64,000 bases of DNA. It comes from Sphingobacterium sp. UBA2700. GTDB lineage: Bacteria > Bacteroidota > Bacteroidia > Sphingobacteriales > Sphingobacteriaceae. Made by a program: the position numbers and the translations under genes. This document shows positions 24,554 through 34,224 of this stretch, one piece after another; the stretch's first letter is position 1; each line of letters begins with the position of its first letter. The notes beneath the pieces are model-generated. The model had not been told where the DNA came from. It searched no databases and worked only from the letters and a program-made list of their open reading frames with translations. The stretch is taken from positions 1 through 64,000 of the forward strand of contig DELI01000035.1 in NCBI GenBank assembly GCA_002354335.1, written 5' to 3'.

Positions 24554-26146
24554 ATGCTGGATAGAAAAGTAGATTTTTTGGTAGTCGGCTCTGGGATTGC
24601 AGGATTAAGTTTTGCATTGAAAGCTGCTGACCTTGGCAAGGTGTTGATTGTGACGAAAGCCAATGAGGATGAGTCGAATACGAAATATGCACAGGGTGGT
24701 GTCGCTGTTGTGACGGACGAGACGGACAGTTTTGAGAAGCATATTCAAGACACCTTAATAGCTGGAGATGGTTTATGCGATCCACAAGTTGTGGAAAACG
24801 TGGTGAAAGAGGGCCCGGACCGTATTGCAGAGCTGATAGCCTATGGGACTTCTTTTGACAAGGAAGACTCCGGGGAGTATGATCTAGCGAAAGAAGGTGG
24901 GCATTCTATGCACAGAATCCTTCATTATAAGGACATTACGGGGTATGAAATTGAACGTGCTTTATTAGCTAAGATACATGCCCATCCGAATATAGAGATA
25001 TTAACACATTATTTTGCTGTTGATTTAATAACACAGCATCATCTGGGTGAACATGTGGATAAACGTTCGGATAATATCACTTGTTATGGTATTTACGCGT
25101 TAAATACCCGCACAAAGAATGTGGAAAAAGTGTTAGCAAAGGTAACATTAATGGCCACAGGTGGTGCAGGGCACGTTTATTCATCCACAACGAATCCCAC
25201 AATAGCAACAGGTGATGGTATTGCGATGGTGTTTCGCGCGAAGGGTAAAGTTCGTAATATGGAGTTTATTCAATTCCATCCGACGGCCTTGTATAATCCT
25301 CGTGAATATCCTGCTTTTTTAATATCAGAGGCTGTGCGAGGTTTCGGAGGCGTATTACGTCGTGTGAACGGTGAATCCTTTATGGAGGAGTATGATGAAC
25401 GCGCTTCTTTAGCGCCGAGGGATATTGTTGCTAGGGCGATCGATGCCGAGATGAAGAAATCTGGATTGGATTACGTGTACCTCGATATTACACATCGTTC
25501 CAAGGCGGATATACTTTCACATTTTCCTAACATCTATGAAAAGTGTTTGTCTGTAGGTTTGGACATGACGAAAGACTATATTCCGGTTTCACCTGCTGCG
25601 CATTATTTATGTGGGGGGATCATGGTCGATGAATTTGGTGCTACTTCTATCAAGAATTTATATGCTTGTGGCGAATGTTCTTCTACAGGTTTACATGGTG
25701 CTAATCGTTTGGCTTCCAATTCGTTACTTGAAGCGGCAGTTTATGCTCATCGTATTTTCCAGAATGCGAGTGAAATTTTTCCTGGAATAGATTTTCAAGA
25801 GGGCATTCCTTCCTGGGATGAGTCGAATACGGCCTTATCGAATGAAGATATCTTAGTGACACATAATCTACGTGAAACACAGAAGTTGATGAGTGATTAT
25901 GTGGGTATCGTGCGTTCTGATTTTCGTTTAGAACGAGCCATGCGCCGTTTAGGCTTGCTACACGAGGAAACCGAAGCTTTTTATAAGAACACTAGATTAT
26001 CGGTTAAGCTTTGTGAGCTTCGTAATGTGATTCAGGTTGCTTTTTTAGTGGTAAAATCAGCTACCCTTCGTAAGGAGAGTCGCGGTTTACATTATACGAC
26101 CGACTATCCTCAGCATGCTGATGAATTGAAAGACACTGTTTTATAG
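24554..26146 (+). CDS. nadB: L-aspartate oxidase
   Basis: This FAD enzyme oxidises aspartate to iminoaspartate, the substrate for NadA. The 530-residue protein has the FAD-binding V-V-G-S-G-I-A-G-L (about 9-17) and K-Y-A-Q-G-G-V-A-V-V (about 44-53). H-S-M-H-R-I-L-H-Y (about 118-126) and the catalytic region A-P-R-D-I-V-A-R-A-I-D (about 292-302) follow, all as in the succinate dehydrogenase/aspartate oxidase family. R-L-A-S-N-S-L-L-E-A (about 387-396) is a further signature. It is divergent from nadA and is followed 15 bases later by a carbonic-anhydrase-like gene, probably in the same transcript. Confidence 0.96.
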   Translation: MLDRKVDFLVVGSGIAGLSFALKAADLGKVLIVTKANEDESNTKYAQGGVAVVTDETDSFEKHIQDTLIAGDGLCDPQVVENVVKEGPDRIAELIAYGTSFDKEDSGEYDLAKEGGHSMHRILHYKDITGYEIERALLAKIHAHPNIEILTHYFAVDLITQHHLGEHVDKRSDNITCYGIYALNTRTKNVEKVLAKVTLMATGGAGHVYSSTTNPTIATGDGIAMVFRAKGKVRNMEFIQFHPTALYNPREYPAFLISEAVRGFGGVLRRVNGESFMEEYDERASLAPRDIVARAIDAEMKKSGLDYVYLDITHRSKADILSHFPNIYEKCLSVGLDMTKDYIPVSPAAHYLCGGIMVDEFGATSIKNLYACGECSSTGLHGANRLASNSLLEAAVYAHRIFQNASEIFPGIDFQEGIPSWDESNTALSNEDILVTHNLRETQKLMSDYVGIVRSDFRLERAMRRLGLLHEETEAFYKNTRLSVKLCELRNVIQVAFLVVKSATLRKESRGLHYTTDYPQHADELKDTVL

Positions 26147-26161
26147 AATTTTAAATACTTT

Positions 26162-26680
26162 ATGGCAACGATATTACCTGTAGTAGATAAACAGCCCATT
26201 ATTGGAGAAGAATGCTTTATAGCGCCTAATTCGACCATTGTTGGCGATGTCACGATTGCTGATCATTGTTCGGTATGGTTCAATGCGGTGATCCGCGGCG
26301 ATGTGAATTATATCAAGATTGGGGAGTACTCTAACATTCAGGATAACGTAACGATACATGGTACCTATCAGAAGAATGGTACCGATATTGGTAATTACGT
26401 GAATATTGGTCATAATGCTATTGTACACGGTTGCCGCATAGATGATTATGCCTTGATAGGGATGGGTGCTATTGTGATGGATAGGGCGCATATACAATCA
26501 AATGTCATTATTGCTGCCGGCGCCGTTGTGTTGGAAAATATGGTTTGCGAGTCTGGTTATTTATATGCCGGTGTACCCGCTAAAAAGATCAAGCCGCTCA
26601 CAGAGGAGCAGCTTGATCTTTTAAAACGTCTTCCGCACAATTACGTGCTTTATAGTTCCTGGTTTACCGATCAGGATTAA
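26162..26680 (+). CDS. Gamma-carbonic-anhydrase family protein
   Basis: This 172-residue left-handed beta-helix protein has repeated hexapeptides throughout. The ligand histidines expected for zinc or iron are present in V-T-I-H-G (about 62-66) and I-G-H-N-A-I-V-H-G (about 82-90), and N-A-V-I-R-G-D (about 41-47) matches the gamma-CA/YrdA/PaaY group. Members may hydrate CO2, though many show little activity. Its stop codon overlaps the stop of the convergent Ig-like gene by four bases. It is likely cotranscribed with nadB, without an obvious functional link. Confidence 0.88.
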   Translation: MATILPVVDKQPIIGEECFIAPNSTIVGDVTIADHCSVWFNAVIRGDVNYIKIGEYSNIQDNVTIHGTYQKNGTDIGNYVNIGHNAIVHGCRIDDYALIGMGAIVMDRAHIQSNVIIAAGAVVLENMVCESGYLYAGVPAKKIKPLTEEQLDLLKRLPHNYVLYSSWFTDQD

Positions 26681-28362
26681 TTTTCTTCAAACTTTACATC
26701 GATAGTTTCGTTCTGTTCCCAGTTGGCTCGGATGGTGAATGTACGATCGAGGTACCAGATACGCTCCGGTTTTCGTCGGGTATAGACGTCTCCAGTATCC
26801 CACTTCCCATTATTGTTAGTATCTTCAATGATACGGATACTATATTTCCCTCCGTTGAATTTGATATAGGAAAGCTTGTTGGTGCCGGATAGGATTCTTT
26901 TATCGAATATGTTATCTTTTTTCTCGTCTATTAACTCTATAATATAGCTTTTTGTTTGGTCTAAACCATTGAATGTGAGTGTGATATCTCCATAGTTCTC
27001 CGTCTCGTTCAATGTGAATGGTATTTTCGATTCCTTGTTGAATTCATCGAAGGGTCCTAGAATTGCTTTTTCCTGTAAAACGAGTTCGTAGTTTTTGTTT
27101 GGTCGCCAGTTGAAGCGGATATGATACATTTCCTTGTCTATACTATCTTGCTGTAATTGGAAGTTTCTACGTGAAACAGAATCTTCATTAAGGATGATTT
27201 TATTCTTATCGACCGATGCGATGGGATAGTTGGCACGCAGTTCCAGATGTTTTACACGATCTACTTTATTCGTAATATTGAATTTTGGCTCTATGATTCG
27301 CTCGGTCTTTAGGTTCCGTGGTTTACGGAATTTAATCGTATCCATCACTTTGCCAGCTTCGGATAGTTCGATATGCAAGGAATCGATATCCACAGATTCC
27401 AGGTACATTCTCGCTGTATCTAAGGTTTCATTGAAACGAACGATTTTATTTGCTTCAAGTTCCGCAGGAGCAATAATCTTTAGGTCAGGATCTTCTAATG
27501 ACCTGTTGAAGGTTAGGAATAGACTTCCATCTTTTTCCATTTTCTTGTCCAGATTACGTAGGAAAGCGGCTTTACCTTTGGTGTATTCTAAACGGATGTT
27601 ATGTATATTATTGGTTAACACGAGGCTGTCTTGTAGGAAACCGATCCACTCGTCTGCACCATTAAATATCTTATCGTTATTTTGTTCTTTGATGGCATAG
27701 ATTCGGTAGGTGTCTTCGCGCAGGTTATTGAATTGGAAATTTCCGGACGAATCTACAGCGGTATAATAGGATGCTTTTCGCTTTCCGAATATGCTATCTC
27801 TTGCTGTTGGGATCAGGATGACATTGACGTCTTTGTCTTCTGAATAGTCGAATGTCTTTTTATAACCATTGATTACCTTTCCGCTAATCGATAGCGAGTC
27901 AAGCTGATTGCCGGTTGCAAATACATAGGTATAGTTGGGTAGGGGATTGCCTTCGTTATAATCAACAAGACCTTTACCGAAGTTGATGGTATAAGTAGTA
28001 TTCGCTTCTAGGGAATCGGGAAGAACAATATGTAAGTTCTTCTTCTTGATTTTGTAAATAGGTTGCGTTTCGACATCGGGGGAGATAGTGAACTCCTTTT
28101 GCTGATTCGTTATTTTAATGTACTCGTCAAAAGTTAATACAATCTCTTTGCTTTTGAAATTTTTTGTGAGGTTAGCTGGAGATTCGTTCAAGACTTTCGG
28201 AGGAATAGAGTCTTTTGGTCCTCCGCTTGGTCGTTGCATGTTTGCACATTGAAAAAAGCTAAAGCTGATGACCATTAAAACTAATAAAAATGGCCATTTT
28301 GTATTTAAGGCTATTTTTAAGCGATTTAAAGAGTTTTCACCTTTTTTGGAATCAGAAGTCAT
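26677..28362 (-). CDS. Lipoprotein with Ig-like (SbsA-type) domain
   Basis: This 561-residue protein has a charged start, a hydrophobic segment (about residues 24-39) and a lipobox-like F-F-Q-C (cysteine about residue 39) followed by R-P-S-G-G-P-K-D-S-I-P-P. It then has an Ig-like domain of the BIg_5 type (about 50-155, K-E-I-V-L-T-F-D-E-Y-I). The rest is beta-rich repeats with an N-N-N-G-K-W-D-T-G-D segment near the C-terminus that resembles calcium-binding loops. It is probably an outer-membrane-anchored surface or periplasmic protein. The function is unknown. Homologues of this architecture are widespread in Bacteroidota. Confidence 0.8.
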   Translation of the reverse strand: MTSDSKKGENSLNRLKIALNTKWPFLLVLMVISFSFFQCANMQRPSGGPKDSIPPKVLNESPANLTKNFKSKEIVLTFDEYIKITNQQKEFTISPDVETQPIYKIKKKNLHIVLPDSLEANTTYTINFGKGLVDYNEGNPLPNYTYVFATGNQLDSLSISGKVINGYKKTFDYSEDKDVNVILIPTARDSIFGKRKASYYTAVDSSGNFQFNNLREDTYRIYAIKEQNNDKIFNGADEWIGFLQDSLVLTNNIHNIRLEYTKGKAAFLRNLDKKMEKDGSLFLTFNRSLEDPDLKIIAPAELEANKIVRFNETLDTARMYLESVDIDSLHIELSEAGKVMDTIKFRKPRNLKTERIIEPKFNITNKVDRVKHLELRANYPIASVDKNKIILNEDSVSRRNFQLQQDSIDKEMYHIRFNWRPNKNYELVLQEKAILGPFDEFNKESKIPFTLNETENYGDITLTFNGLDQTKSYIIELIDEKKDNIFDKRILSGTNKLSYIKFNGGKYSIRIIEDTNNNGKWDTGDVYTRRKPERIWYLDRTFTIRANWEQNETIDVKFEEN

Positions 28363-28439
28363 AAAATTTATTTTATTCGTTTATATCGCTTTATTTTAAT
28401 TGTATTGTTTATATAGTTAATACATTGATATTCAGTATA

Positions 28440-30299
28440 TTAACTCATATGTACCATTAACACACTAATATCTGCAGGTGAAACTCCAGAAATGCGTGAC
28501 GCTTGTCCTAATGTTCTTGGTTTCACTTTCAATAGTTTTTGACGCGCTTCAATAGAGAGGGAAGTTAATGAATTATAATCAAAGTCAGGATTGATTTCTT
28601 TGTCTTCCATCTTTTTCATTTTATTCACGATTTCCATTTCTTTCTCGAAGTAGCTTTCGTATTTCACTTTGATTTCAGCTTGCTCGATCGTCTCTTCGTC
28701 AAATTGACTTAAGTAGTTTCGTAGTTCTTCATCAGCTTTCGCAAGGTCTTTGATTTCTATTTGCGGTCTGCTGAGTATATTGAAGAGTCTGGTTTTTTGT
28801 GTCAATAGACTGGAACCTTTTTCTGCTAATACCGGGTTCATGGTTTCTGTTGATACGGAGTTCGATCTGAAGTAGTCAACAATATCGTCTGAGTTTTTAA
28901 CTTTCTCATCTACGATTGCCAACCGTTCATCGGATACTAAACCTAATTGATGTGCGATAGGGGTTAGCCGGATGTCCGCATTATCCTGACGTAAGAGTAG
29001 TCGGTGTTCTGCTCGTGAGGTAAACATACGATAAGGTTCTTCCGTACCTTTTGTTACGAGGTCGTCGATCAGTACGCCTATATAAGATTCAGATCTTTTC
29101 AAGATCAGCTCATGAAGATCGTTTATTCTTTGGTGTGCATTGATACCTGCTACGAATCCTTGGGCTGCGGCTTCTTCGTATCCCGTCGTTCCGTTGATCT
29201 GTCCTGCAAAAAATAGATGTTTCACGTGCAACGTTTCTAAAGTAAGGTCGAGTTGCATAGGAGGGAAGAAGTCATATTCGATGGCATAGCCCGGTCTGTA
29301 CATCTTGGCATTTTCAAATCCAGGGATTAATTGTAATGCTTTTAATTGTACGTCCTCAGGTAAAGAGGTGGAGAATCCATTGACATATATTTCTACTGTT
29401 CGGAATCCTTCTGGTTCTACGAAGATCTGATGTCTTTCACGCTCGGCAAATCTGTTGATCTTATCTTCAATGGATGGACAGTATCTCGGACCTAAACCTT
29501 TGATTCGACCAGTGAACATCGGTGATTTTTCAAAGCCAGTTTTTAATACTTCATGCACTTCCGCATTGGTATAGGTAATCCAGCAACAACGTTGTTCGGT
29601 TGGTACATCGACTTTGGTATAAGAGAATCTACCTCTTTTTTCATCGCCCCATTGTTCTTCCATCAAGGAGTAGTTTAAGCTTCTGCCATCAACACGTGGG
29701 GGAGTACCAGTTTTCATTCTTCCGGATTCAAATCCTAAGGATACTAATTGTTCGGTCAATCCGGTTGCTGCTTTTTCACCTGTTCTACCTCCGCCGAATT
29801 TCTTTTCGCCGACATGGATTACACCATTTAAGAATGTACCATTTGTTAATACTACTGCATCCGATTCGATACGAATTCCCATTGATGTAATGACACCTTT
29901 TGCTCTACCGTTCTCGACGATGACTTCCTTTACGGTGTCTTGCCACATGTCTAGATTTGGTAGAGATTCCAATTGCCATCTCCATTCTTCAGCAAAACGC
30001 CTTCTGTCGTTTTGTGTTCTGGGGCTCCACATTGCTGGTCCTTTAGATAGGTTCAGCATACGGAATTGTATAGTAGATTTATCAGCGATTATACCAGTGT
30101 ATCCGCCCATGGCGTCGATCTCTCGAACAATCTGTCCTTTTGCTACTCCGCCGATAGCGGGGTTACAACTCATCTGTGCGATGACGCCCATGTTCATGGT
30201 GATGAGCAATACAGATGATCCTAAGTTTGCAGCTGCCGCTGCGGCCTCACATCCGGCGTGGCCGGCTCCAACTACGATGACGTTATATTTCTTAAACAT
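28440..30299 (-). CDS. mnmG: tRNA uridine-5-carboxymethylaminomethyl modification enzyme MnmG
   Basis: With MnmE it installs the cmnm5 group on the wobble uridine of several tRNAs, using FAD and methylenetetrahydrofolate. The 619-residue protein has [11 protein letters not shown] (about 9-19), the C-N-P-A-I-G-G (about 46-52) and [11 protein letters not shown] (about 153-163) blocks, and the C-terminal helical domain. Length is typical. The gene (also called gidA) often lies near replication origins. Two parS-like sites occupy its upstream region and a third parS-like word is inside the coding sequence (29218-29233). Confidence 0.97.
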   Translation of the reverse strand: MFKKYNVIVVGAGHAGCEAAAAAANLGSSVLLITMNMGVIAQMSCNPAIGGVAKGQIVREIDAMGGYTGIIADKSTIQFRMLNLSKGPAMWSPRTQNDRRRFAEEWRWQLESLPNLDMWQDTVKEVIVENGRAKGVITSMGIRIESDAVVLTNGTFLNGVIHVGEKKFGGGRTGEKAATGLTEQLVSLGFESGRMKTGTPPRVDGRSLNYSLMEEQWGDEKRGRFSYTKVDVPTEQRCCWITYTNAEVHEVLKTGFEKSPMFTGRIKGLGPRYCPSIEDKINRFAERERHQIFVEPEGFRTVEIYVNGFSTSLPEDVQLKALQLIPGFENAKMYRPGYAIEYDFFPPMQLDLTLETLHVKHLFFAGQINGTTGYEEAAAQGFVAGINAHQRINDLHELILKRSESYIGVLIDDLVTKGTEEPYRMFTSRAEHRLLLRQDNADIRLTPIAHQLGLVSDERLAIVDEKVKNSDDIVDYFRSNSVSTETMNPVLAEKGSSLLTQKTRLFNILSRPQIEIKDLAKADEELRNYLSQFDEETIEQAEIKVKYESYFEKEMEIVNKMKKMEDKEINPDFDYNSLTSLSIEARQKLLKVKPRTLGQASRISGVSPADISVLMVHMS

Positions 30300-30311
30300 A
30301 TTTATCTATTC

Positions 30312-30327
30312 TGTTCCACGTGGAACG
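30312..30327. promoter_or_regulatory. parS-like centromere site 1
   Basis: TGTTCCACGTGGAACG contains the perfect 14-bp palindrome GTTCCACGTGGAAC, equal to the core of known chromosomal parS sites (ParB binding). It lies 13 bases upstream of the mnmG start codon and 6 kb from the candidate origin. Confidence 0.75.
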
Positions 30328-30355
30328 AAGTTCTTTTACCCGTTGTTTTTATTAT

Positions 30356-30371
30356 GGTTTCACGTGGAACC
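30356..30371. promoter_or_regulatory. parS-like centromere site 2
   Basis: GGTTTCACGTGGAACC is a parS-type word with a single break in symmetry, 44 bp from site 1 and abutting the stop codon of the ABC-F gene. Confidence 0.7.
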
Positions 30372-32219
30372 TTATGCGAATTCTGCTAAGGTTAACCAAC
30401 GTTCGCTTTTTGTATCAAGCGCTTCCTTATGTTTTTCTATTTCTTCTGCGATCTTTTGTAACTCGACGTGATCGGTTGTGTTGGATAGCGTACTGGTTAG
30501 GTCGGCTATCTGTTCTTCTAATTCGGAGATTTCGCTTTCTAAAGTTTCAAATTCTTTTTGCTCTTTGAAACTAAGCTTTTGTTTTTTCTCAACGACCGGC
30601 TTCGGTTTCTCTACTTTCTTCTCGACCTTCTTATTAAGTTCTTCTTGCTCTAACTTGAAGTCGGCATAATTACCGTTATAAATAACAACTTCTCCGTCGC
30701 CCGTAAAGATGAAGAGTTGATCTGTTAGCTTGTCTAATAAGTAACGATCGTGGGATACTAAGATTAGGATACCCGGGTACTGTTCCAGAAAGTCTTCTAG
30801 TACATTCAAGGTGTGGATATCCAAATCGTTGGACGGCTCATCGAGAATTAGGAAGTTGGGGTTCGCCATTAATACGCGCATTAGCTGTAGTCGCTTTCTT
30901 TCTCCGCCGCTTAGTTTGTTGACTAAGCCGAATTGTTTCTCTGGCGGAAATAAGAATTTTGTCAATAGCTGAGATGCCGTGATAACTTCTCCATTCTTCA
31001 TCTCGATGAAGTCGGCAATATTCTTAACGACATCCAATACGCGTTCGTCTGGCCGTGCCTGTAAGCCTTCTTGTTTGTAATAACCATACTTGGTTGTTTC
31101 ACCTACATCAATCTTACCCTGAGTAGGGGTGAGGACACCGGTAATTAGATTTAGAAAGGTGGTCTTTCCACTCCCATTTTTGCCGGCTAGACCAATACGG
31201 TCTCCCTTCTTAAAAGTATAGGTAAAGGAGTTGATGATGGTCTTATCTGCGATAGCAAATCCTACTTGCTCTAACTCTAAGATTTTATTTCCCTGACGGG
31301 ATACTTTAACACTTAGCTCTACCTGGTCTTTCTGTCTTGGACCTTTCGATCGTTCTTCCAGATCGTAGAATGATTCTATTCTCGCCTTTGCTTTCGTACC
31401 TCGGGCTTGTGGTTGACGGCGCATCCAATCTAGTTCTTTACGCCATAGATTCCTCGCTTTGTCCGCAGCTAAGATATCATTCGCTTCTCGCTCTGCTTTC
31501 TTCTCCAGGAAGTACGCATAGTTGCCTTTGTATAGATAAATACTTCCCTTGTCCAACTCTCTAATTTCTGTACAGATATTATCTAAGAAGTACCTGTCGT
31601 GAGAGACTAGGAGTACGGTTTTGCTGCCGGTAGTTAATAGCTTTTCTAACCACTCAATAGTTTCAATATCCAAATGGTTAGTTGGCTCATCCAGGATATA
31701 TATATCCGGTTCGTCGATCAGAAGCTTTGCCAAGGCTAGGCGTTTCTTCTGTCCGCCGCTCAGCGATTCGATCTTTTGATTGAAGTTCTTGATCTGAAAT
31801 CTGTTGAGAATAGTTTTAATGTTATTCTCATATTCCCAGGCATTTAATGCAGTCAGTTTATCTGTTAGATCTTGAAACTTTTTAGAGTTAACATCTTGAT
31901 TATCAATCATTTCTTCGTATTCTTGGATAAGCTGTTGTTGCTCATTTTCAGCGGAATAGATAAAATCATTGATGGTTTTTAAATCAGAGAAATCAGGATC
32001 TTGTGGGAGGTAGCCCACGCGCAATCCTTTTTCTTTTACTACACGACCTTTGTTGGGAATAACCGTTTCGGCTAATATTTTTAATAGGGTAGATTTTCCT
32101 GTTCCATTGATTCCGACCAATGCTACCCGATCACCTTTCTGCAATGCAAAATGTAAATCAGTAAATAGCCATTTATCGTTATAGGAATGGCTAACTTGTT
32201 CTGTGCTTAGTATACTCAC
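30372..32219 (-). CDS. ABC-F family ATPase (Uup-like)
   Basis: This 615-residue soluble protein has two ABC ATPase domains. The first shows G-I-N-G-T-G-K-S-T (about 36-44), L-S-G-G-Q-K-K-R and D-E-P-T-N-H-L-D. The second shows G-K-N-G-S-G-K-T-T (about 345-353), L-S-G-G-E-R-K-R and D-E-P-S-N-D-L-D. A charged C-terminal coiled coil (about 540-610) is typical of Uup. There are no membrane segments. ABC-F proteins act on ribosomes, and Uup is also tied to DNA stability. The start appears to be GTG at 32219, since no ATG is available and TAATTTTG at 32248-32255 fits as promoter. Confidence 0.92.
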   Translation of the reverse strand: MSILSTEQVSHSYNDKWLFTDLHFALQKGDRVALVGINGTGKSTLLKILAETVIPNKGRVVKEKGLRVGYLPQDPDFSDLKTINDFIYSAENEQQQLIQEYEEMIDNQDVNSKKFQDLTDKLTALNAWEYENNIKTILNRFQIKNFNQKIESLSGGQKKRLALAKLLIDEPDIYILDEPTNHLDIETIEWLEKLLTTGSKTVLLVSHDRYFLDNICTEIRELDKGSIYLYKGNYAYFLEKKAEREANDILAADKARNLWRKELDWMRRQPQARGTKAKARIESFYDLEERSKGPRQKDQVELSVKVSRQGNKILELEQVGFAIADKTIINSFTYTFKKGDRIGLAGKNGSGKTTFLNLITGVLTPTQGKIDVGETTKYGYYKQEGLQARPDERVLDVVKNIADFIEMKNGEVITASQLLTKFLFPPEKQFGLVNKLSGGERKRLQLMRVLMANPNFLILDEPSNDLDIHTLNVLEDFLEQYPGILILVSHDRYLLDKLTDQLFIFTGDGEVVIYNGNYADFKLEQEELNKKVEKKVEKPKPVVEKKQKLSFKEQKEFETLESEISELEEQIADLTSTLSNTTDHVELQKIAEEIEKHKEALDTKSERWLTLAEFA

Positions 32220-32247
32220 CTGCTGTGTTGACGTAATTATCCAAGCA

Positions 32248-32255
32248 CAAAATTA
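32248..32255 (-). promoter_or_regulatory. TAnnTTTG promoter box of the ABC-F gene
   Basis: TAATTTTG on the minus strand lies 28 bases before the GTG start codon. Confidence 0.5.
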
Positions 32256-32316
32256 TTAAATATTTATAAAAGTACTCTCTATTAATGAAAAGTAGACAGA
32301 GGGCTGACCTTTGGTC

Positions 32317-32703
32317 TTAGTTCAAACGGTAGCTTGCGATCAGATTAAATCGAGGAATGTGGACATGGAAGATGGAGTTATCCAGCTGTCTCAACATCTC
32401 ATAATATCCTTCCATGAAGCCTAAGTCGGTCTTCAGATTGCATCCTGAAACATATTGATGTACTTCGCCAGGCTGGAGCACTGGCTGCTCACCAACGACG
32501 CCTTCGCCATCAACTTGCTTGGTGTCGCCATTGGAATCAAAGATATTCCAATGTCTGCGCATAAGCTGTACCGTATATTCGCTCGTATTTTCTATAGTAA
32601 TACGGTAAGCAAACATGAAGTGCTCATTCTCTGGATTGGAATATTCGGATTGATAGATCGCTTCAACCGATATCTTTACGCCTGATGTGGTTTGTGTCGC
32701 CAT
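32317..32703 (-). CDS. apaG: ApaG domain protein
   Basis: This 128-residue protein from ATG 32703 is a single ApaG (DUF525) domain. Y-A-Y/F-R-I-T-I-E-N-T, R-H-W-N-I-F-D-S-N-G and the V-x-G-E-G-V-V-G-E-Q-P-V-L-x-P-G-E motif are typical. ApaG in Enterobacteria is genetically linked to cobalt/magnesium resistance, but the fold is a small fibronectin-like domain with unclear activity. An in-frame TTG at 32712 lies within the promoter box (32710-32717), so it cannot be the start of translation if that promoter is used. Confidence 0.92.
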   Translation of the reverse strand: MATQTTSGVKISVEAIYQSEYSNPENEHFMFAYRITIENTSEYTVQLMRRHWNIFDSNGDTKQVDGEGVVGEQPVLQPGEVHQYVSGCNLKTDLGFMEGYYEMLRQLDNSIFHVHIPRFNLIASYRLN

Positions 32704-32709
32704 TTCAGT

Positions 32710-32717
32710 CAAATATA
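32710..32717 (-). promoter_or_regulatory. TAnnTTTG promoter box of apaG
   Basis: TATATTTG on the minus strand, six bases before the ATG, predicts a leaderless mRNA. Confidence 0.55.
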
Positions 32718-32921
32718 TTAAAACTTATAGTTCAGACAAATATAATCATGCTATCGTTTGAAAATAGGCTATATTTCTACATTTATTTTACATAAGTGTT
32801 TGTGCACTAGCGGTTAGATTGTCAAGGGGGTCATTCTGATACGAAAAGTCGTACATGGATTTGGGGGCGTGCCTTAGATCAATAAATTCGACTTCCTAAA
32901 GGTTTTAAAACTTTAAATAAG

Positions 32922-32929
32922 TAGGTTTG
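32922..32929 (+). promoter_or_regulatory. TAnnTTTG promoter box of the RsmI-like gene
   Basis: TAGGTTTG sits four bases before the ATG at 32934, predicting a leaderless mRNA. Confidence 0.55.
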
Positions 32930-32933
32930 CATT

Positions 32934-33647
32934 ATGGCAAAAGGAACCCTTTATTTGATCCCCGTACCGTTAGCAGAACAGGCTGAGAACGTATCATATA
33001 CCCTATTTCATTTAGAATTGATTAACCATGTTAAGGAGTATATCGTAGAAAACGAAAAGACAGCTAGGAAATTTCTGAAGGAAGCAGGACTGAAGACTCC
33101 ACAAAATCAACTAAAGATTCATGACTACGGAAAACATGCTCGTGATAAGGTCAATTATCAGGAACTATTTGCAGCTGCATTGAAAGGCGAGGATGTGGGT
33201 TTGATGTCAGAAGCAGGTTGTCCTGGCGTTGCGGATCCTGGTGCTGATGTTGTATTTGAGGCACACAAGCGCGGAATTAAAGTCGTGCCATTGGTGGGGC
33301 CAAGCTCTATTCTTTTATCGCTTATGGCTTCAGGATTCAATGGTCAGAACTTTTGCTTTCTTGGCTATTTACCAATCGATAAAGCTGCTAGAACAAAGAA
33401 AATAAAGGATATTGAACAGGAAAGCGCGAGAGAAAAAAGAACACAAATTTTCATTGAAACGCCGTTCCGAAACAATCAATTACTATCGGAGATCCTAAAG
33501 ACTGCTAAGCCGCAAACGAAACTATGTATTGCATGTAACATCACTGCTGAAGATGAGTTTATCTATACACAAACGGTCGAGAAGTGGAGAAATCATCCGA
33601 TAGACTTGCATAAGAAACCTTGTATTTTCTTATTATTTGCAGGCTAA
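32934..33647 (+). CDS. SAM-dependent methyltransferase, RsmI/tetrapyrrole-methylase family
   Basis: The 237-residue protein of the COG0313 family opens G-T-L-Y-L-I-P-V-P-L, has E-A-G-C-P-G-V-A-D-P-G-A (about 92-103) and the V-P-L-V-G-P-S-S-I-L-L-S-L block (about 118-130). RsmI methylates the 2'-O of C1402 in 16S rRNA. This protein differs from canonical RsmI in its N-terminal half (the usual G-N-L-G-D-I-T-L-R-A region is replaced by V-S-Y-T-L-F-H-L), so it is a paralogous family common in Bacteroidota, and its target may differ. It is monocistronic with its own promoter. Confidence 0.83.
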   Translation: MAKGTLYLIPVPLAEQAENVSYTLFHLELINHVKEYIVENEKTARKFLKEAGLKTPQNQLKIHDYGKHARDKVNYQELFAAALKGEDVGLMSEAGCPGVADPGADVVFEAHKRGIKVVPLVGPSSILLSLMASGFNGQNFCFLGYLPIDKAARTKKIKDIEQESAREKRTQIFIETPFRNNQLLSEILKTAKPQTKLCIACNITAEDEFIYTQTVEKWRNHPIDLHKKPCIFLLFAG

Positions 33648-33738
33648 TTCCAATAAGAAGGTCGATTAAAGTCGCTTAAACTGCGTATCTTTTGTATCTT
33701 TATTGGAGTCATTTTTCATATTGAGTAATAGTAAATAA

Positions 33739-34224
33739 ATGCCCGAAATATTATCTCCCGAAGTACTAGCAGATTTTCAACGATTAGCGATCATTTTCTT
33801 TATAGTAATTTTAGTGGTTTGGCTGCTATTTGCCAATACCGTTAAAAACACGCTAAAGCTTATTTCTAAGGAAAATAGAGCTATTCTCCCCAATCAGGCC
33901 TGGTTCCTGGTCATCCCATTCTTCAATATTTATTGGAATTTCGAAGTGGCGAGGCGCTTGTCCTATTCCCTTAACAACGAGTTTTACGATCGAAAGATTC
34001 CCGTAGAAGAAAACCCTTCTATGGGCGCTGGAATGACCTTTGCTTGGTCTTTTCTGATATACAATATGCCGTTTCCTATTTTCTGGAAAATGTTAAGCAT
34101 GATTGTGAGCCTTGTTTATTTCGTTACTTATTGGTTCAAAATCAATCAGTATAGATCTTTATTGCTGGCGCATGATATATGGAAAGAACAACAATTAAAT
34201 AATCAGACGGAAGATGAAGATTAA
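33739..34224 (+). CDS. DUF4328-like membrane protein
   Basis: The 161-residue protein has about three or four membrane segments (about 15-33, 53-68, 97-112 and 115-130) and the W-F-x-x-I-P-F-F-N-I-Y-W-N-F-E-V-A-R-R-L pattern resembling DUF4328. No catalytic motif is visible and its function is unknown. The stop codon lies 11 bases inside the next gene (Nif3-like), so the three genes 33739-36048 are probably translationally coupled. The start ATG at 33739 precedes a short hydrophilic N-terminus. Confidence 0.75.
   Translation: MPEILSPEVLADFQRLAIIFFIVILVVWLLFANTVKNTLKLISKENRAILPNQAWFLVIPFFNIYWNFEVARRLSYSLNNEFYDRKIPVEENPSMGAGMTFAWSFLIYNMPFPIFWKMLSMIVSLVYFVTYWFKINQYRSLLLAHDIWKEQQLNNQTEDED

Noticed and set aside
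32820..32933. Possible small RNA or riboswitch before the RsmI-like gene
   Set aside because: The stretch has no strong hairpin or terminator and the promoter box lies at its very end, so the gene should have almost no leader.
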